In this document: piece by piece, positions 11,753-22,500 of the stretch
How the letters are laid out: each line of letters opens with the position of its first letter
Position numbering within the stretch: the first letter of the stretch is position 1
Assembly (NCBI GenBank): GCA_015178975.1
Contig: WHVD01000181.1
Location: 1 to 64,000 of the forward strand
Reading direction: 5' to 3'
DNA from: Hysterangium stoloniferum
Lineage: Eukaryota; Basidiomycota; Agaricomycetes; Hysterangiales; Hysterangiaceae
Length of the DNA: 64,000 bases
The notes under the pieces: model-generated
Told to the model about the DNA's origin: nothing
What the model saw: only the letters and a program-made list of their open reading frames with translations
Databases searched by the model: none
Translations under genes and position numbers: made by a program

Positions 11753-12736
11753 GGTTGGCATCCCGCAAGGATCCCCTCTGTCGCCTGTTCTCTCCACAAT
11801 CTACGCATCACCCATCCTCCGTCTTGCGGCAGTAGCCCCAGGAACGCATGTCAAGTCCTATGTGGATGACGTGCTCTTGTTGGCCTTCTCTCATTCTCTC
11901 GAGTCCAATATCCACCTAATCAATGAGGCCCTAAGGCCCTTGCTCACCACTATTAGTGCGCTTGGCCTCTCCATAGATTCGGGCAAGACAGACCTAATCC
12001 ACTTCGCTCGCTCCAAGGCAGTGCTTGCATCGGGCCCACAACTCTCTATCCACCCACCAAATGCGCAACCATTTACCGTCGCCCCACGGCCCGTTATTAG
12101 GGGGCTAGGGCTGTGGTTCGACAGTCGGCTGACATTTAAGCAGCATGTTACTGAGGTTTCAAATAAGGCCCTATCTGCTGTGGCAGGTTTGCGAATCCTT
12201 GCCAACTGTGTTAGAGGCCTGTCAGTCTCCAGTGCTCGCCTCCTTTATATTACTGTGGTACTTCCTATCCTTACTTTTGGCTCTGCCATCTGGTACACAG
12301 GCGTCCGCCAAAAAGGCCTCACTCGGAATTTCTTCCCACCGTAGCATAGTTTCGCTGGGGGCCTTTCCACCACCTAGCCGAAGTTAGCCATTGTTGCTTG
12401 AAGCGGGATACAAATATAACAAAAAAAAAAAAATCCCTGTCACGTGCTATGATGTGACCTGATCCGTCGTAGGCGACGTATTTAAGAACAAGCATTAGGT
12501 ATAGACTCCCTACTAGGTATATTCCTGTACACAGACCTTCAGCCTGGCTGACTCCTGCTAATATTTATTATGTCGGATTCACCGCTTCTCTCCATTCAGA
12601 ACTTACCATGTTCCAGATCCGAAGAGTACACTATCTTCAACGGCCTGTCATTCAACTTAAATGCTAGTGATATTCTTGTTTTATCGTGAAGAAGTGGAAC
12701 TGGGTTTCCCATTTCAAACATTGCCATTCATTCCTG
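11706..12736 (+). mobile_element. 5'-truncated LINE (non-LTR) retrotransposon inserted in TOM40-like gene
   Basis: A 1031-base insertion flanked by a perfect 19-base target duplication (11687-11705 and 12737-12755). The plus strand codes for the C-terminal half of a reverse transcriptase: RVDGFVGPPTPLAEVGIPQG, then SPLSPVLSTIY (motif B), SYVDDVLLLA (catalytic YVDD), GLSIDSGKTDLIHFARSK and GLGLWFDSRLTFKQHV (thumb), ending RQKGLTRNFFPP with a stop at 12344. The endonuclease, the first part of the RT and any RNase H are absent, typical of 5' truncation. A run of 13 A lies at 12421-12433, but the downstream duplication comes 303 bases later, so the element either has internal A's or carries transduced 3' flank. 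The family is the fungal LINE type with the GIPQGSPLSP motif. Confidence 0.92.
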
Positions 12737-12998
12737 ATGTATCCCCCACGACCATGATATAGAAATGACCTCATGCACCATCGGGTTTCGGGCGCTTATT
12801 CAAATGGAGCACAACTGTGGGTGGAGTTTGAAGCCCTTAACTGACCCAGGATATGTCTTTGCAGTATGCACAAGACCTTAGCAGCGCTGAATCACACATA
12901 CCGTTTGTCTCACGTATTAAATCAAAGGTTACACTCATTCTAAACTGAGGCACCCAAGCAGAGGAACAAGCAAGGACCAACCGTCAACCTTCATCTAT

Positions 12999-13591
12999 CA
13001 ATGTTCCCTCAAGCCCCACCGAGGCGGCGTCCAGTGACGATAATGGCTTAGAAATTGAGGATGATAACCCCTATAGCAAGCACCTTGAACGGGATCCAAC
13101 CATATGGTCATTATATATGAAGAAAACGGAAAAAGAGGTCAAAGAACTTGCCAACTCATTGCAAGTTGGTGTCGACGACCTTCTAATATTTGTATGTTTA
13201 ATATTTTTTTCCTTCATAGATATTCAATTAATTCACAGCTTTTCAGGCGGGTTTGTTTGGAGCGATTCTTACCGCGTTCCTGATTGAAAGTAGGAAGGAC
13301 TTTCAAGTAGATCCTTTGCAGGAAATCCTCTTCGCTGTAACTACCTCTCCGCCTTTTCAAGTCTTCCAAATTATCCCTTATTATCCCTTATTGTCAACTT
13401 TTTGTGGTTTTCTAGTTTCGGTCACACTCTCTTCGGCGACCTTTGTGCCATACTTGCATGAGAATGGCTGGCGAAGTATATTTCTGTATCCCCCGGAAGT
13501 CGCTCAAGTGATGCATGCCAACGTCTCCTTCGTGTTAAGAGAGCACAGTAATGGCACCTCGAGTCAGTTGTTAATGGAATCCCGCTTTTGA
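12999..13591 (+). pseudogene. DUF6535-like membrane protein fragment
   Basis: The first part codes for an acidic, Ser-rich segment then ERDPTIWSLYMKKTEKEVKE and ANSLQVGVDDLLIF. A GT-AG intron (13192-13246) follows. The next exon reads AGLFGAILTAFLIESRKDF, the first transmembrane segment and conserved motif of DUF6535, a family common in Agaricomycetes with unknown function. A second hydrophobic stretch (LSTFCGFLVSVTLSSATFV) follows, and then a stop at 13589-13591. Family members are several hundred residues longer, so this is only the 5' part of the domain. The start codon is not clear. A ten-base direct repeat (ttatcccttattatccctta) sits at about 13374-13393. Confidence 0.68.
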
Positions 13592-13620
13592 TTCAACTAG
13601 CTCTCTTCCTTTTCTCTGCA

Positions 13621-14367
13621 GGTCCCATCTTATCAGTCAGTTTTTGTTCGCCTCGAAACGTTCGGCAGCTACTGCTATTCCCGAGCATCACCGTTCTCCA
13701 TCTATGTCCCGTAACACCCGTGACATTGGTGCTCGATCGCCGGTCAACGAATACGTGGAGCGATTGGCCGCTGTCTTATTGACGTACAACCTCTACGAAC
13801 AAGAGTTAGGTAAGCTTTAATTTTATTAATCGCATCGTCGATATTCGTAAGAACGGTAGGTGTTACAGCACTGATATACAAGGTTTTGAAGGTTATGTAC
13901 AAGGAATGTCCGATTGATGTGCACCGATATATATCGTGATGTCTGGAGACCAGGAAATGACCTTTTGGTGCTTTTTACAACTCATGGAACGCATGGTGAG
14001 CGCCATTTTGACTCAACGATGGTAACTTCGCCTCTAATCTTCCGAACAACCTTCAGAAGCAGAAGTTGTTACGGGACCAGAGCGGAATGAAGAAGCAGTT
14101 ACTAACGTTACAACTACTCGCTGTTATGGATCCTCAACTGTATCGCCATATAAGGAGGACCCTGTCGTCCGATAGAAAGCTATCAAGCAAAACTAATTTT
14201 CTTCTAACAGAAAGCGTGGATGGCTTGAATCTCTTCTTCCGCTTCCGGTAAGTCTCGCGTAGATCTACGTGTTGATCGTGGGTTGATCCTCTGATTTATT
14301 TTATAGTTGGGTGCTTATTGCTTTCAAACGCGAATTTGTCTTTGATGGTGTCTTACGTATGTGGGAG
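13621..14367 (+). pseudogene. GYP7-like Rab GTPase-activating protein (TBC domain) fragment
   Basis: GYP7 proteins speed GTP hydrolysis on Rab GTPases in vesicle traffic. Exons visible: 13621-13809 (ends VNEYVERLAAVLLTYNLYEQ then ELG), 13892-13995 (YVQGMSD, then CAPIYIVMSGDQEMTFWCF), 14057-14247 (LRDQSGMKKQL, AVMDPQLYRH, DGLNLFFRFR) and 14307-14367 (WVLIAFKREFVFDGVLRMWE). Introns have GT-AG ends and are about 60-82 bases. The second exon has an in-frame TGA at 13915-13917, where the family has a sense codon between YVQGMSD and CAP. The N-terminal domain and the catalytic Arg finger region are missing, and the sequence after 14367 loses similarity. This is a broken internal fragment that moved with its introns. 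Confidence 0.87.
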
Positions 14368-15348
14368 GTAAGTACCAATGACAAGCCAATAATATTAAAT
14401 TCACATTTTAGTTTAGGTTCTATGGACGGATTATCATTAGTCCACCATTGTAACACACGGGCCGTACATTGAAAACTCATTGTTCTGGTTGGATTTATCA
14501 CAATGTTTATCTTCGTGGTAATTCGGCTTTTTGGCAGTATTGTATTCATATATTTTTATGGCGTAGTCCACAAATTACATTTTCATATAAAACATTGAGG
14601 AATAGGTGAACCGTCGCGATGAGAAGGGTGTTTCATCATCATTTCCGACGAGGCACCTGCTGCTCCTTCTAATCTATGTCGCCACCATTTGCCAGTGGAG
14701 TTTCCGCAATTGAATATCGATTTATGAGAACGCTGGTTAAATAGACACGACATCTACCGAGTAAGTATCTGAAGTAACAAGTAAAGTCGCATTTACAGCT
14801 ATTGAACTGTAGATGCGGACCTTGACTTCAAGCATACGCGGTGGTGGTGGTTGAAACTAGATCTCAGACTGGAGTCCAAATGAGTCTTTATGGGGCTTCA
14901 TAAGTTTCGGTTATTAAGTAGAAACATGACGCGTTCTATTATTGATCAAAATATACCCCGTGACAATTCAGAATTCGTTCGGAGAACTTTATTCTGAATG
15001 GAAACCCTAGGGACTAATCATCTAGTCTGGACTTGCAACACAGGTCCTTGGGTCCTCCGACGGAGCCACAACCGTTGCGTTCGTCTCGGTGAGTCCCAGT
15101 ATATGAGGATGGGGGAAAATATGACGAAGGCGAGTCAGACGTGTTCCGCACTCGGGGCTTCCTGAAAACTCGTGTGAGTACAGTACGGTGTGTAAATTGG
15201 GATATGGACTGCTTGTGGCCAGTCGGTAAACATGTTTTGTGATATTTAGCCGTATATAGTGTTTCCTTTCCATCCAGAGCCGAACGGTTGGGTCCGACTC
15301 TTTTGTGACATCGACTCTCAAAAATCTCCTTCAAAACCACAACAGACT

Positions 15349-16010
15349 ATGTTGAACCTTAAAGAACTGAGCAAAGTTCTTTCTTCGGGTATGTCTAACT
15401 TTTTTCTTGAATTATATGTTCTTATGTTCTTATAGTTATTGCACCTCCACGGCTGCACACAGCGGTGTTGTGTACACCTTCTGGCGATCTCATATCACAC
15501 GCTGGGGTCAAGGATGCGACATATAGAGATAGATTGCGAGTGTTAGTAGCAGTGGCGACCGAACTCTGGCGTGAAATCAATGATGAGGATATTGGGATGG
15601 CCGAAGGGGAGGTAAGTGCAAGTGCCCTATATTGCCGTTAATCACTGTTTACAAGAGGCGAGGCAGCTTGGAAAAATTATAATCCTGCCTATACATAACC
15701 AACACAGTCGTTCTCGACACTCCAGACCAGGTTTGCGACCCAGTGCAGATTCTACACTTACAGCTAACAAAGCCGCAATTTAGATCCGCCTTTCCTACTG
15801 GCACTCAACGCCAAGGATGATGTCGAGTGGTATGAGATGCAGATTAAGGTCAAGATGTCTCACCTCTTTCCTTTCTGTGTGTTAAACGAGATTTTGGAAA
15901 TCACTAGGCGCGTGGTGTCGTTAATCATCTCGCAGTGCCTCTCATCGAAGCGGGAGATCATCTCCGTCTCTTGCCCCCCGCTCCCACAACGTAAATTTAT
16001 CATATGGTAA
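15349..16010 (+). CDS. LAMTOR2-like Roadblock/LC7 domain protein
   Basis: A small gene of four exons that reads without breaks: 15349-15388, 15436-15611, 15658-15730 and from 15784. All introns fit GT-AG; the third begins with gtttgc. Exons 1 and 2 read MLNLKELSKVLSS then LHTAVLCTPSGDLISHAGV and LRVLVAVATELWREI, the layout of the Roadblock/LC7 domain in LAMTOR2 (p14), a Ragulator subunit that anchors Rag GTPases for TORC1 control. Exon 3 has ARQLGKIIILPIHN and exon 4 FLLALNAKDDVEWYEMQIK, matching the later family blocks. After codon AAG at 15846-15848 the frame can stay open to a TAA at 16008-16010, but the last stretch may instead be intron. One of only two genes in the window that look intact. 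Function is inferred from family resemblance. Confidence 0.75.
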
Positions 16011-17588
16011 AGAAGCCCGTACGGCACATATACGGCGGTATTACGATGCTGCGGGCATACGGAATAATTGGAATAAAAACTCTGCGGAATTATAATTGCA
16101 AAACACTAATTATTGACTGCTCTTCTGTAAACAATGAAAGTCTATGTAACATATATTTAACCATGGACTATCGGCATGATAAAATGGAAGGGGGATCGGG
16201 GGCACAGCCTCGTGAGCCTAGTGGACACATAGACCACCACTCATAATCAGACACTCAGACTCAAATTCACCACATGATGTACAGAATCAAAGCCATGGAT
16301 AAGGACAAACTATAGGTAGGTGTGGGTGATTAGGGTTCCGAGCCACATATTCCAACACGGTTGGGGGTCGTGAGGCCATAGGTCGATGTGGGACCCTTTA
16401 TGTGACCGGGCCAAGACCGTTCCATATACAACTCGTAGTGCATGGTATGTATCGTTGTGATTCTAGCTATCTGTTTCTCACAATCATCTCTTAGGAAGAT
16501 GTTACTTCTGCTAATGCCCTATGCCTGATATTCATGGAGGCAATGGCGTCGTTTAATGAGGTATCTCCAACCTCGTATATTCCCCTAATACATAGGGGAG
16601 TCTGTGGTGTTTTGATGAGGTTGCTAGTGGCACCACCCAATTTGCGAATGACCGGCGTGTAGATTGAATGAGAGGGTTACGAAATATATCATTCATTATC
16701 GGTTCAACGAAGCTAAAAATTCCAAATACATATTCGTAATCGTTTATGCTGCGTAATATCAACTTGGCTGCAGACGTCACCGAATTGGTCTTACATGTGC
16801 AGCGCAATGCACACAGCCATGGAGTGCGTTCAACGATGACGGATATCTCCCACTCCCGATGGGAATGTGATGCGTAGCGTCACCCTATAGAGATATGACC
16901 CTGGACGTCTTTGAAATCCTAGTAGTTCATAAATTAATATTTGAGGGAAAACTACCTTACTCAAAATAAACGATGCTTTTGTATGGATCGTCAAGGGTAT
17001 ACTAGTTCTGATGACAATTGTGAGTCATAAGGCTTCATCCAGCACACCATTCCCCCTGTAAGATCCTGTGACAAAATATAAAGGACTTCAGTACCGTGAA
17101 ATTTCGAAAAACGTGAAACCCACTAGCAGTCAAGGCTGCACTGACATCAAACATGCCAGGCAGGGATCGTTCAGCAAGTTCCGACCAAGCCAATGTGCAC
17201 TGAACTTCATGTTGTGTAAGAAGTATAAGAAGAATGCAAAAAGGATGAGAACCATCAATTTATCGGAGATTGTATGAATCATTGGGTACTTCTGTCTATT
17301 AACAGACTTTGGTGAGCCCCTTTTCCCGTACATACACAGTGTTGACCGCTTGAATATTGCCGTAAAGTCATGCTAATTATTATTTTAACAACCCCATCCC
17401 ACCGACCTCATTTTAAAAAAATTTTCAGTCGCAAATCCCAATATCTAATTCACACACTTTCGAGCGCAACTAAAAAATAACGGCACTCCATAGCACAGAC
17501 CTTGACGCACCAACAAATACTGAGATATTCCATTGAGTATAACGATGCCCTCGAAGGTTCGACTTAGGCATTAATCGCTGGGGAACTA
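16011..17588. other. Outer part of arm 2: no recognised gene
   Basis: I see no convincing gene. The minus strand has an 84-residue open frame (16807-16553) and the plus strand has short ones at 16004-16246 and 17068-17277, the last rich in Lys and Arg. Plus-strand stretches near 16690-16790 (YIFVIVY and nearby) look protein-like but could not be assigned. Codon-like structure is poor and stops are frequent. Confidence 0.4.
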
Positions 17589-18480
17589 AGAGTGACGGGT
17601 GAGGGATGAGGTGGGGCAGTGTACCTTGGGGCATGGTGGTCAGCAAAGAGAGCTGGGGTCGTGCACTGTACACAAGTGTCGGTACAAGTTTCGGGTCTCC
17701 AGCCGCCATTCGGTTGGGCTCCTTCGCTGTTACATTTTCACAGATGAAGAGGTTTGTGAGTCCCCTCCGGTGATATAGCGGCACTCCGAACACTCACACA
17801 GCCACTGCCTCGGTGAAACTTGGTAGCGTCGGCCTTCCACTGAACCTTTGACGGGTAATTCACTCGCAAACAGTCCACGTCTGCGATGGGATCCATGAAA
17901 ACGTAAGTAGGAGCATTTCGATCATCTTAGGTAATGGCTGTGGCAGCCTTGTGTTCAGTTTGCATATTTCACCGTCCTCCCTCCAGTAAATTCAAAATGT
18001 GGGGTATGAGGCTCTGTGACTGATTAAGTAGGAAAGTAAGACACTCTCAGTGGCTCTGTATCCATACTAAATTAAATATCGCACTTGTTTCGGGAGATCG
18101 CCCGGTTTTCATTGCTTACTGGTCTCCGCTCGACCCCACCATTGCGGGCTTTATGTATATTACTGTCACCCAATAACTGTGGATGTTTCTGAGAGAAACC
18201 GGGATCGATATGACTGACATGCGTTTGGACAGCGGGGTATATTTGGGTCGGATTAATTCCCCGTTTACTAGAGCAAGGTTCATGCAGGCACTGCTATATA
18301 AATAATTAATGTTTTTTTACCTTCCTCTTCTTCTAATTGCATTGTATATTAAGCGTGCAAGCAACGGTGGCTGTCGGAATATCCATTTAATATTGTCAAT
18401 AAACGAGGTCCAACATCTGAATATTTAGTAGTTACTCAAAATTAAATAATGATATGCTCGTGAATATCTGCGATAATTAG
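17589..18480. other. Unique CpG-containing DNA outside the palindrome, no gene seen
   Basis: CpG dinucleotides are frequent here. No open frame longer than about 40 codons with protein-like composition was seen apart from one that straddles the palindrome edge (17793-17470, minus), which I take as chance. Confidence 0.4.
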
Positions 18481-18659
18481 AACAAAATTATCCTCAAAAT
18501 GGTTCAAAAATGGATAGTTAATTGTAAACAGTAAAACAATTGATAATTTTCCATGAGAACCATGTCTCCATGGAAAGCAAACCCACACACCCAATCTGAA
18601 GTCCACTGAAAGTCACGAAACAACCATTCTTGCATGCATACATTCAGACATTTGTGAAA

Positions 18660-20030
18660 AAATGGAGACAAAGACTGGATAAAAATATTTCGTCACATTT
18701 ATTGATGATGCAAGCCAAATACTTGACCATGCATTCTTGAAGGAAAAATCCAAAGGATCTAAAAACTCTCTGCTTTGTAGAAAGGGTTGAGGCCAAAACT
18801 GGGATGCAAGTTACAAATTTGAGGTCAGATGTGGTGGTAAATACATCTCAAATCTTGAAGGAGTTTGAAATATACCTTGCTTCTAAGGGCATCAAGCATG
18901 AAAGAATGAATGTTTACACAACACAAGAAACTGATGTTTTTGAAAGGATGCATTATCCCCTTGTAGAAAGTTCACTGCCAATGCTCAAAGATACCAAGTT
19001 GCCCAAATTTTACTGGGCAGATACTATTGAATATACTGGACATGTAATGTAGTCCCAACATCAGCCATATCAAATTTAACCCCATATAAAGCCTGGTCTG
19101 AAAACTCACCAGATATTAGTCATTTTTGAATTTTCAGCTGCACAGCATGTGCTAATCAATCCTAGAAAACAAATGACAGAAACTGGATGGGAAGACTATT
19201 AAATTTGTCTTAATTGGTTATACAAGGAATAAGAAAACTTACTGTTTTATTGACTGAACCACTGGACAGATGTATCAAAGCTGTGATGGTACATTTGCTG
19301 AAAAAATGGCCATAAGGTTTGAAAGAGTCATTGTTGATGTAGTGCCAAGCTCAAATATCAAAGAAACTGCATGAGCAGTCATGTTGAATCTATTGAGGAC
19401 AACAGTGATTTACCAGACCTAATGGAAGTTGAAGATTCAGATGATGAAGAGAGTGATAAACTACATGATAGTTACAATGAGTCAGACCATGATAAAGAGG
19501 AAAATAACATCTCATATTCTTCAAAATCCATGCAGTCCTCAACAATGTCAGAAAACCCACAATTAATATCCCTACCTATGATGCACAAAAGCCATGACTA
19601 ACCTGTATCCAAAAAGCTCTAATATGCAATGAAGATAAAAAGGAATTTTGACATGACTGACATTGGAGAGGTATGTTGGATCCTCAGAATGGAATTAGCT
19701 TGAGATTGGAAGAAGTGCATACTCTCAGTATCTCAGCACCACTATGTCCTTCACCTGTTTGGGATGCCAGATTGCAAACCAGCTTTAACACCCATTGAAC
19801 CACATTTATTGTTAATAGAGTTAATGGCATGGGAAGTTGAAGCAAAGGTTACCAGAGTGCAGTAGATTCCTTCATGTATGCCATGATTGGGACTCCCCCA
19901 GATCTTGCCTTTGTAGTATGGGTGCTTTGCCTGTACTTCACAGACCCTGGAAAGGACCATGACGTTTTATATATGATCTCCAAATTTGAGGAACCTTTTA
20001 GATACCTCAATACATACTTTATGACCTTGT
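18660..20030 (+). mobile_element. Decayed Ty1/copia retrotransposon (integrase and part of RT)
   Basis: The plus strand translates to recognisable copia Pol with many stops. Integrase: NLRSD at the catalytic-core start, then EFEIYLASKGIKHER, YTTQE (family YTPQ), LPMLKDTKLPKFYWADTIEY (18804-19049). Further on: an acidic Ser/Asp linker (19371-19600), then the reverse transcriptase end with LSVSQHHYVLHLFGMPDCKP, MYAMIGTPPDLAF (19875-19913) and FRYLNTYF. The RT core with YVDD is deleted. CpG sites are nearly absent and substitutions are dominated by C-to-T and G-to-A, as expected after methylation-driven decay or RIP-like mutation. LTRs were not identified. Confidence 0.87.
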
Positions 20031-21272
20031 TAATCTGGAACTCATTTATATACAGTAAATCTTCCACATCTTCCAAAACCTTTAAAAAAATCAACTCAAG
20101 TTTGATATTTCCTTTGACTAATCAACAAATTCAAAGAAAGAAAACAATATTTAATTTTGAGAATCTACAGTCATCCTCCCTAGACTCTCTTGATTCTCTC
20201 AACTTCTTATCCCATGCTTTAGCCCAACTTTGACTATTAAAACTAATATCAGTGACTTCATTGCCATTACTATACTTGACCTATTTCATTGCCAAATTCA
20301 TAAAATATTCCCTTCACATTTTCACCTCCTTGATCAAGTCATGGATCATTGTCTTCACTCTTGACAATTCATCTTTCATCATTTAATCTCCTTTTGCAAT
20401 CAACTTTATTCAGATTGCTTGTGTAGTGACTGATCAATGGCTTCCAACCCTTTTGACCTTATTGATTTTCCTGACTGAATCAATATTCAACTGCTGGCCT
20501 TTTGATGAGCAGACTTTCTTTGACTAAGCTTTCAAATTTGCTGACCATTACTTTCTTGATCATTATCCTGATCTGATTCTTTGACAACCTTTTGATTTCT
20601 TCCAACTTTGTTGAGGCTTCCCTTGCAGTCTGTTCTTGGTCCAGTAACAGATGCAATGCAATTCACCAATGAAGTTGTCTTTTTACAGAAAACACCAGCA
20701 TTATATTATAGTATATAGTGCAACTGCCAACAAAAATGCCATAAAATCAAAATATACAACAAAATATATACAAGTTACAAATCCTTCATCATAATGCTGA
20801 ACTCCCAACTTGCACAAGGGGGAGATACTATCACAACTGTCACAAGAGCAGTAAGGATTTCCTGACAATGTTTTGACTCAACTTTCAACTTGTCTTAGAT
20901 TGATATCATTCATTATTTCACACATGAATCTCATTCTGAAGTCATATAATGGTTATTAACTAACATTCAGAGGCATAAAAAGGCAACAAAAGGAGCAAGG
21001 GGAATCAGTCCAAAATTCTATGTTTACTTGTTCTGTCTGTGCATTATCTAATCATTGAACCTTTATGAGATCTTTTCAATATATATAATCATTCATGAGC
21101 CATTGTGTCCTAATATAGCCTCACATTTCATCATCAGGATGAATTGACACTTTGTCAAGTGAAGCATCCAATGCTCAATGTAGTACACATATTACAACTA
21201 TTATTTGACAACTGTCAAGAAAATTTAATCTGTGTCAATTGCCCCATGTGCAACAGTGTGAATATACATGGC
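20030..21272. other. AT-rich, CpG-poor DNA, probably further transposon debris
   Basis: No gene recognised. The composition matches the copia remnant to the left and the decayed LTR to the right. The minus strand of 20230-20660 has long Lys/Glu-rich stretches that could be old gag sequence, but stops are frequent and no motif is clear. Confidence 0.4.
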
Positions 21273-21960
21273 TGTTATGATCTATTCCCAGATATTTCAA
21301 TTGTCTGTTATAATTCCCACCTCCAGAACTTCATCCTTGTTCCATATTTGGTAACTTGTCTGTTGAAAAGTATTCAATTGTTTGCTTATTATGTTCCCAA
21401 TTAAAAATGCCTATCCTAATACATCTTATTGTGATCTCAGTTTGTAGTACAAGTACAAGAAAGGCTATATTAGTTTTGTACATTTACCTACACCTCAGAT
21501 CTGATATCAACTTAGTTAGCTGATTCCTCTTCTCTTTCTATACACTCAAAATTTGTAGCTCTTCAGAACTTCGAATATCCATAACCTCTCCAGCATAAAC
21601 AGACTCTCTGAAATTAAGAACATCTGAGTGTTTGGACAGTGTTGAATGAGCAATGGTTGACTTGGATAAACTAATATCTTACTGATGGCTAACCATCTCG
21701 GTGGTGACTGGTTCCTAACAGAACTACTCTTAATGGCCTGATAGCTCAGGGGTTAAGAGCACTAAATGTTATCCAGACATAGTGATTGCTGGTTCAAATC
21801 CAGCTCAGGTCAATACTTTTCACCCTATTATGTAATTCTTACAATATGTATGTAAGCTGAAGCCAAGTCCTGACCCCTACCTGGAAGTAATTGAGTTCCT
21901 GGTTATTTCCTGAGATTTTCAGGATAGGATTTGAACATGGTACCTAAAAATAGCTCCCTA
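21273..21960. mobile_element. Decayed LTR of the same family as 54665-55208
   Basis: It starts tgttatgatctattccc, matching tgttacgacctgttcc at 54665. The blocks around 21345-21630 align with 54765-55080 (for example cagatctgatatcaacttag here against cagatctgatatcgacttag there). Nearly every CpG of the 54 kb copy is TpG or CpA here. The alignment breaks near 21640 and resumes at about 21852 (gtaagctgaagccaagtcc), so about 200 bases were inserted, including the tRNA-like sequence at 21735. Confidence 0.78.
21735..21812 (+). tRNA. tRNA-like sequence (probable SINE head or tRNA pseudogene)
   Basis: The acceptor stem GGCCTGA pairs with TCAGGTC over seven positions (one G-T). D arm: GCTC with GAGC. 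T arm: GCTGG, TTCAAAT, CCAGC, a perfect five-pair stem. The A box (tagctcagggg) and B box (ggttcaaatcc, 21791-21801) are intact, so RNA polymerase III could bind. The anticodon arm does not fold normally: the likely loop lacks U33 and the stem has a two-base bulge. It lies inside the insertion that splits the decayed LTR, which suggests a short interspersed element with a tRNA-derived head rather than a working tRNA. Confidence 0.55.
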
Positions 21961-22319
21961 TACTGCTGTGAAGAGTAGTGGAAGTTCTAACCATTCTATA
22001 TACAAAGAATATTGACCGTTTAGGTACGACACGACAATGTATTGACTATCTAGTTCAATATGGCTGAAAGGATTAGCTATCTGAAGTAGAATAGATAGGC
22101 TAAGATGGCAGAAAGAGAATCAACTTTGAAGTACGATTCTGAGCAACTGCTCTAGTGATTAAGGAAATAACAAGAGAGTTGAACAAAACAGAGTAGTGTG
22201 GATGTAGTCCATGCGGATTGAGATAACGGTTCGAGTTTCGACTAGTATAGTTCGAAATGGTGATTGTGCTGATAGTTAAGGCCCGTCTGTGACAGTCGAG
22301 ACAATACCCCAATCACAAC

Positions 22320-22500
22320 TTGCAGGACACTAAGTGGGTGTCTGGGCAAGTCATGGTTACAGGGTAAAAAGTGTCTGAGTTCTAACTACATATAGGTGCT
22401 AGAATACATACATAGGTCTGGTGCATATGTGCCCACAAGAGTCTATGTACTGAATGCATAGGTCGTTGAACTAAATATATGCGTATAATAAGATAGAGAG
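22320..22500. repeat. Dispersed repeat, copy 1 of 3
   Basis: Shares gtctgggcaagtcatggtt and acagggtaaa with 26830-26866, and the following blocks (tatgtacccacaag-type, then gaactaatataa-type) with 26930-26970 and 54120-54190. Probably an old LTR or non-coding transposon end; no coding part is attached. Confidence 0.65.

Larger units (their letters stand above)
9123..17588. repeat. Arm 2 of a giant inverted repeat
   Basis: Reverse complement of 1-8465. The last base that can be matched is 17588, which pairs with window base 1; whether the match would continue cannot be seen. Beyond 17588 the sequence is unique in this window. Gene content read on the plus strand, in order: unrecognised block (9123-10400), TOM40-like pseudogene, LINE insertion, DUF6535 fragment, GYP7-like fragment, LAMTOR2-like gene, and an outer 1.6 kb with no recognised gene. 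Confidence 0.97.

Noticed and set aside
17470..17793. 107-codon minus-strand frame spanning the outer palindrome edge
   Set aside because: No motif, and it straddles a rearrangement boundary, so it is most likely chance.
20230..20660. Possible gag gene on the minus strand
   Set aside because: Too many stops and no zinc knuckle or capsid motif.
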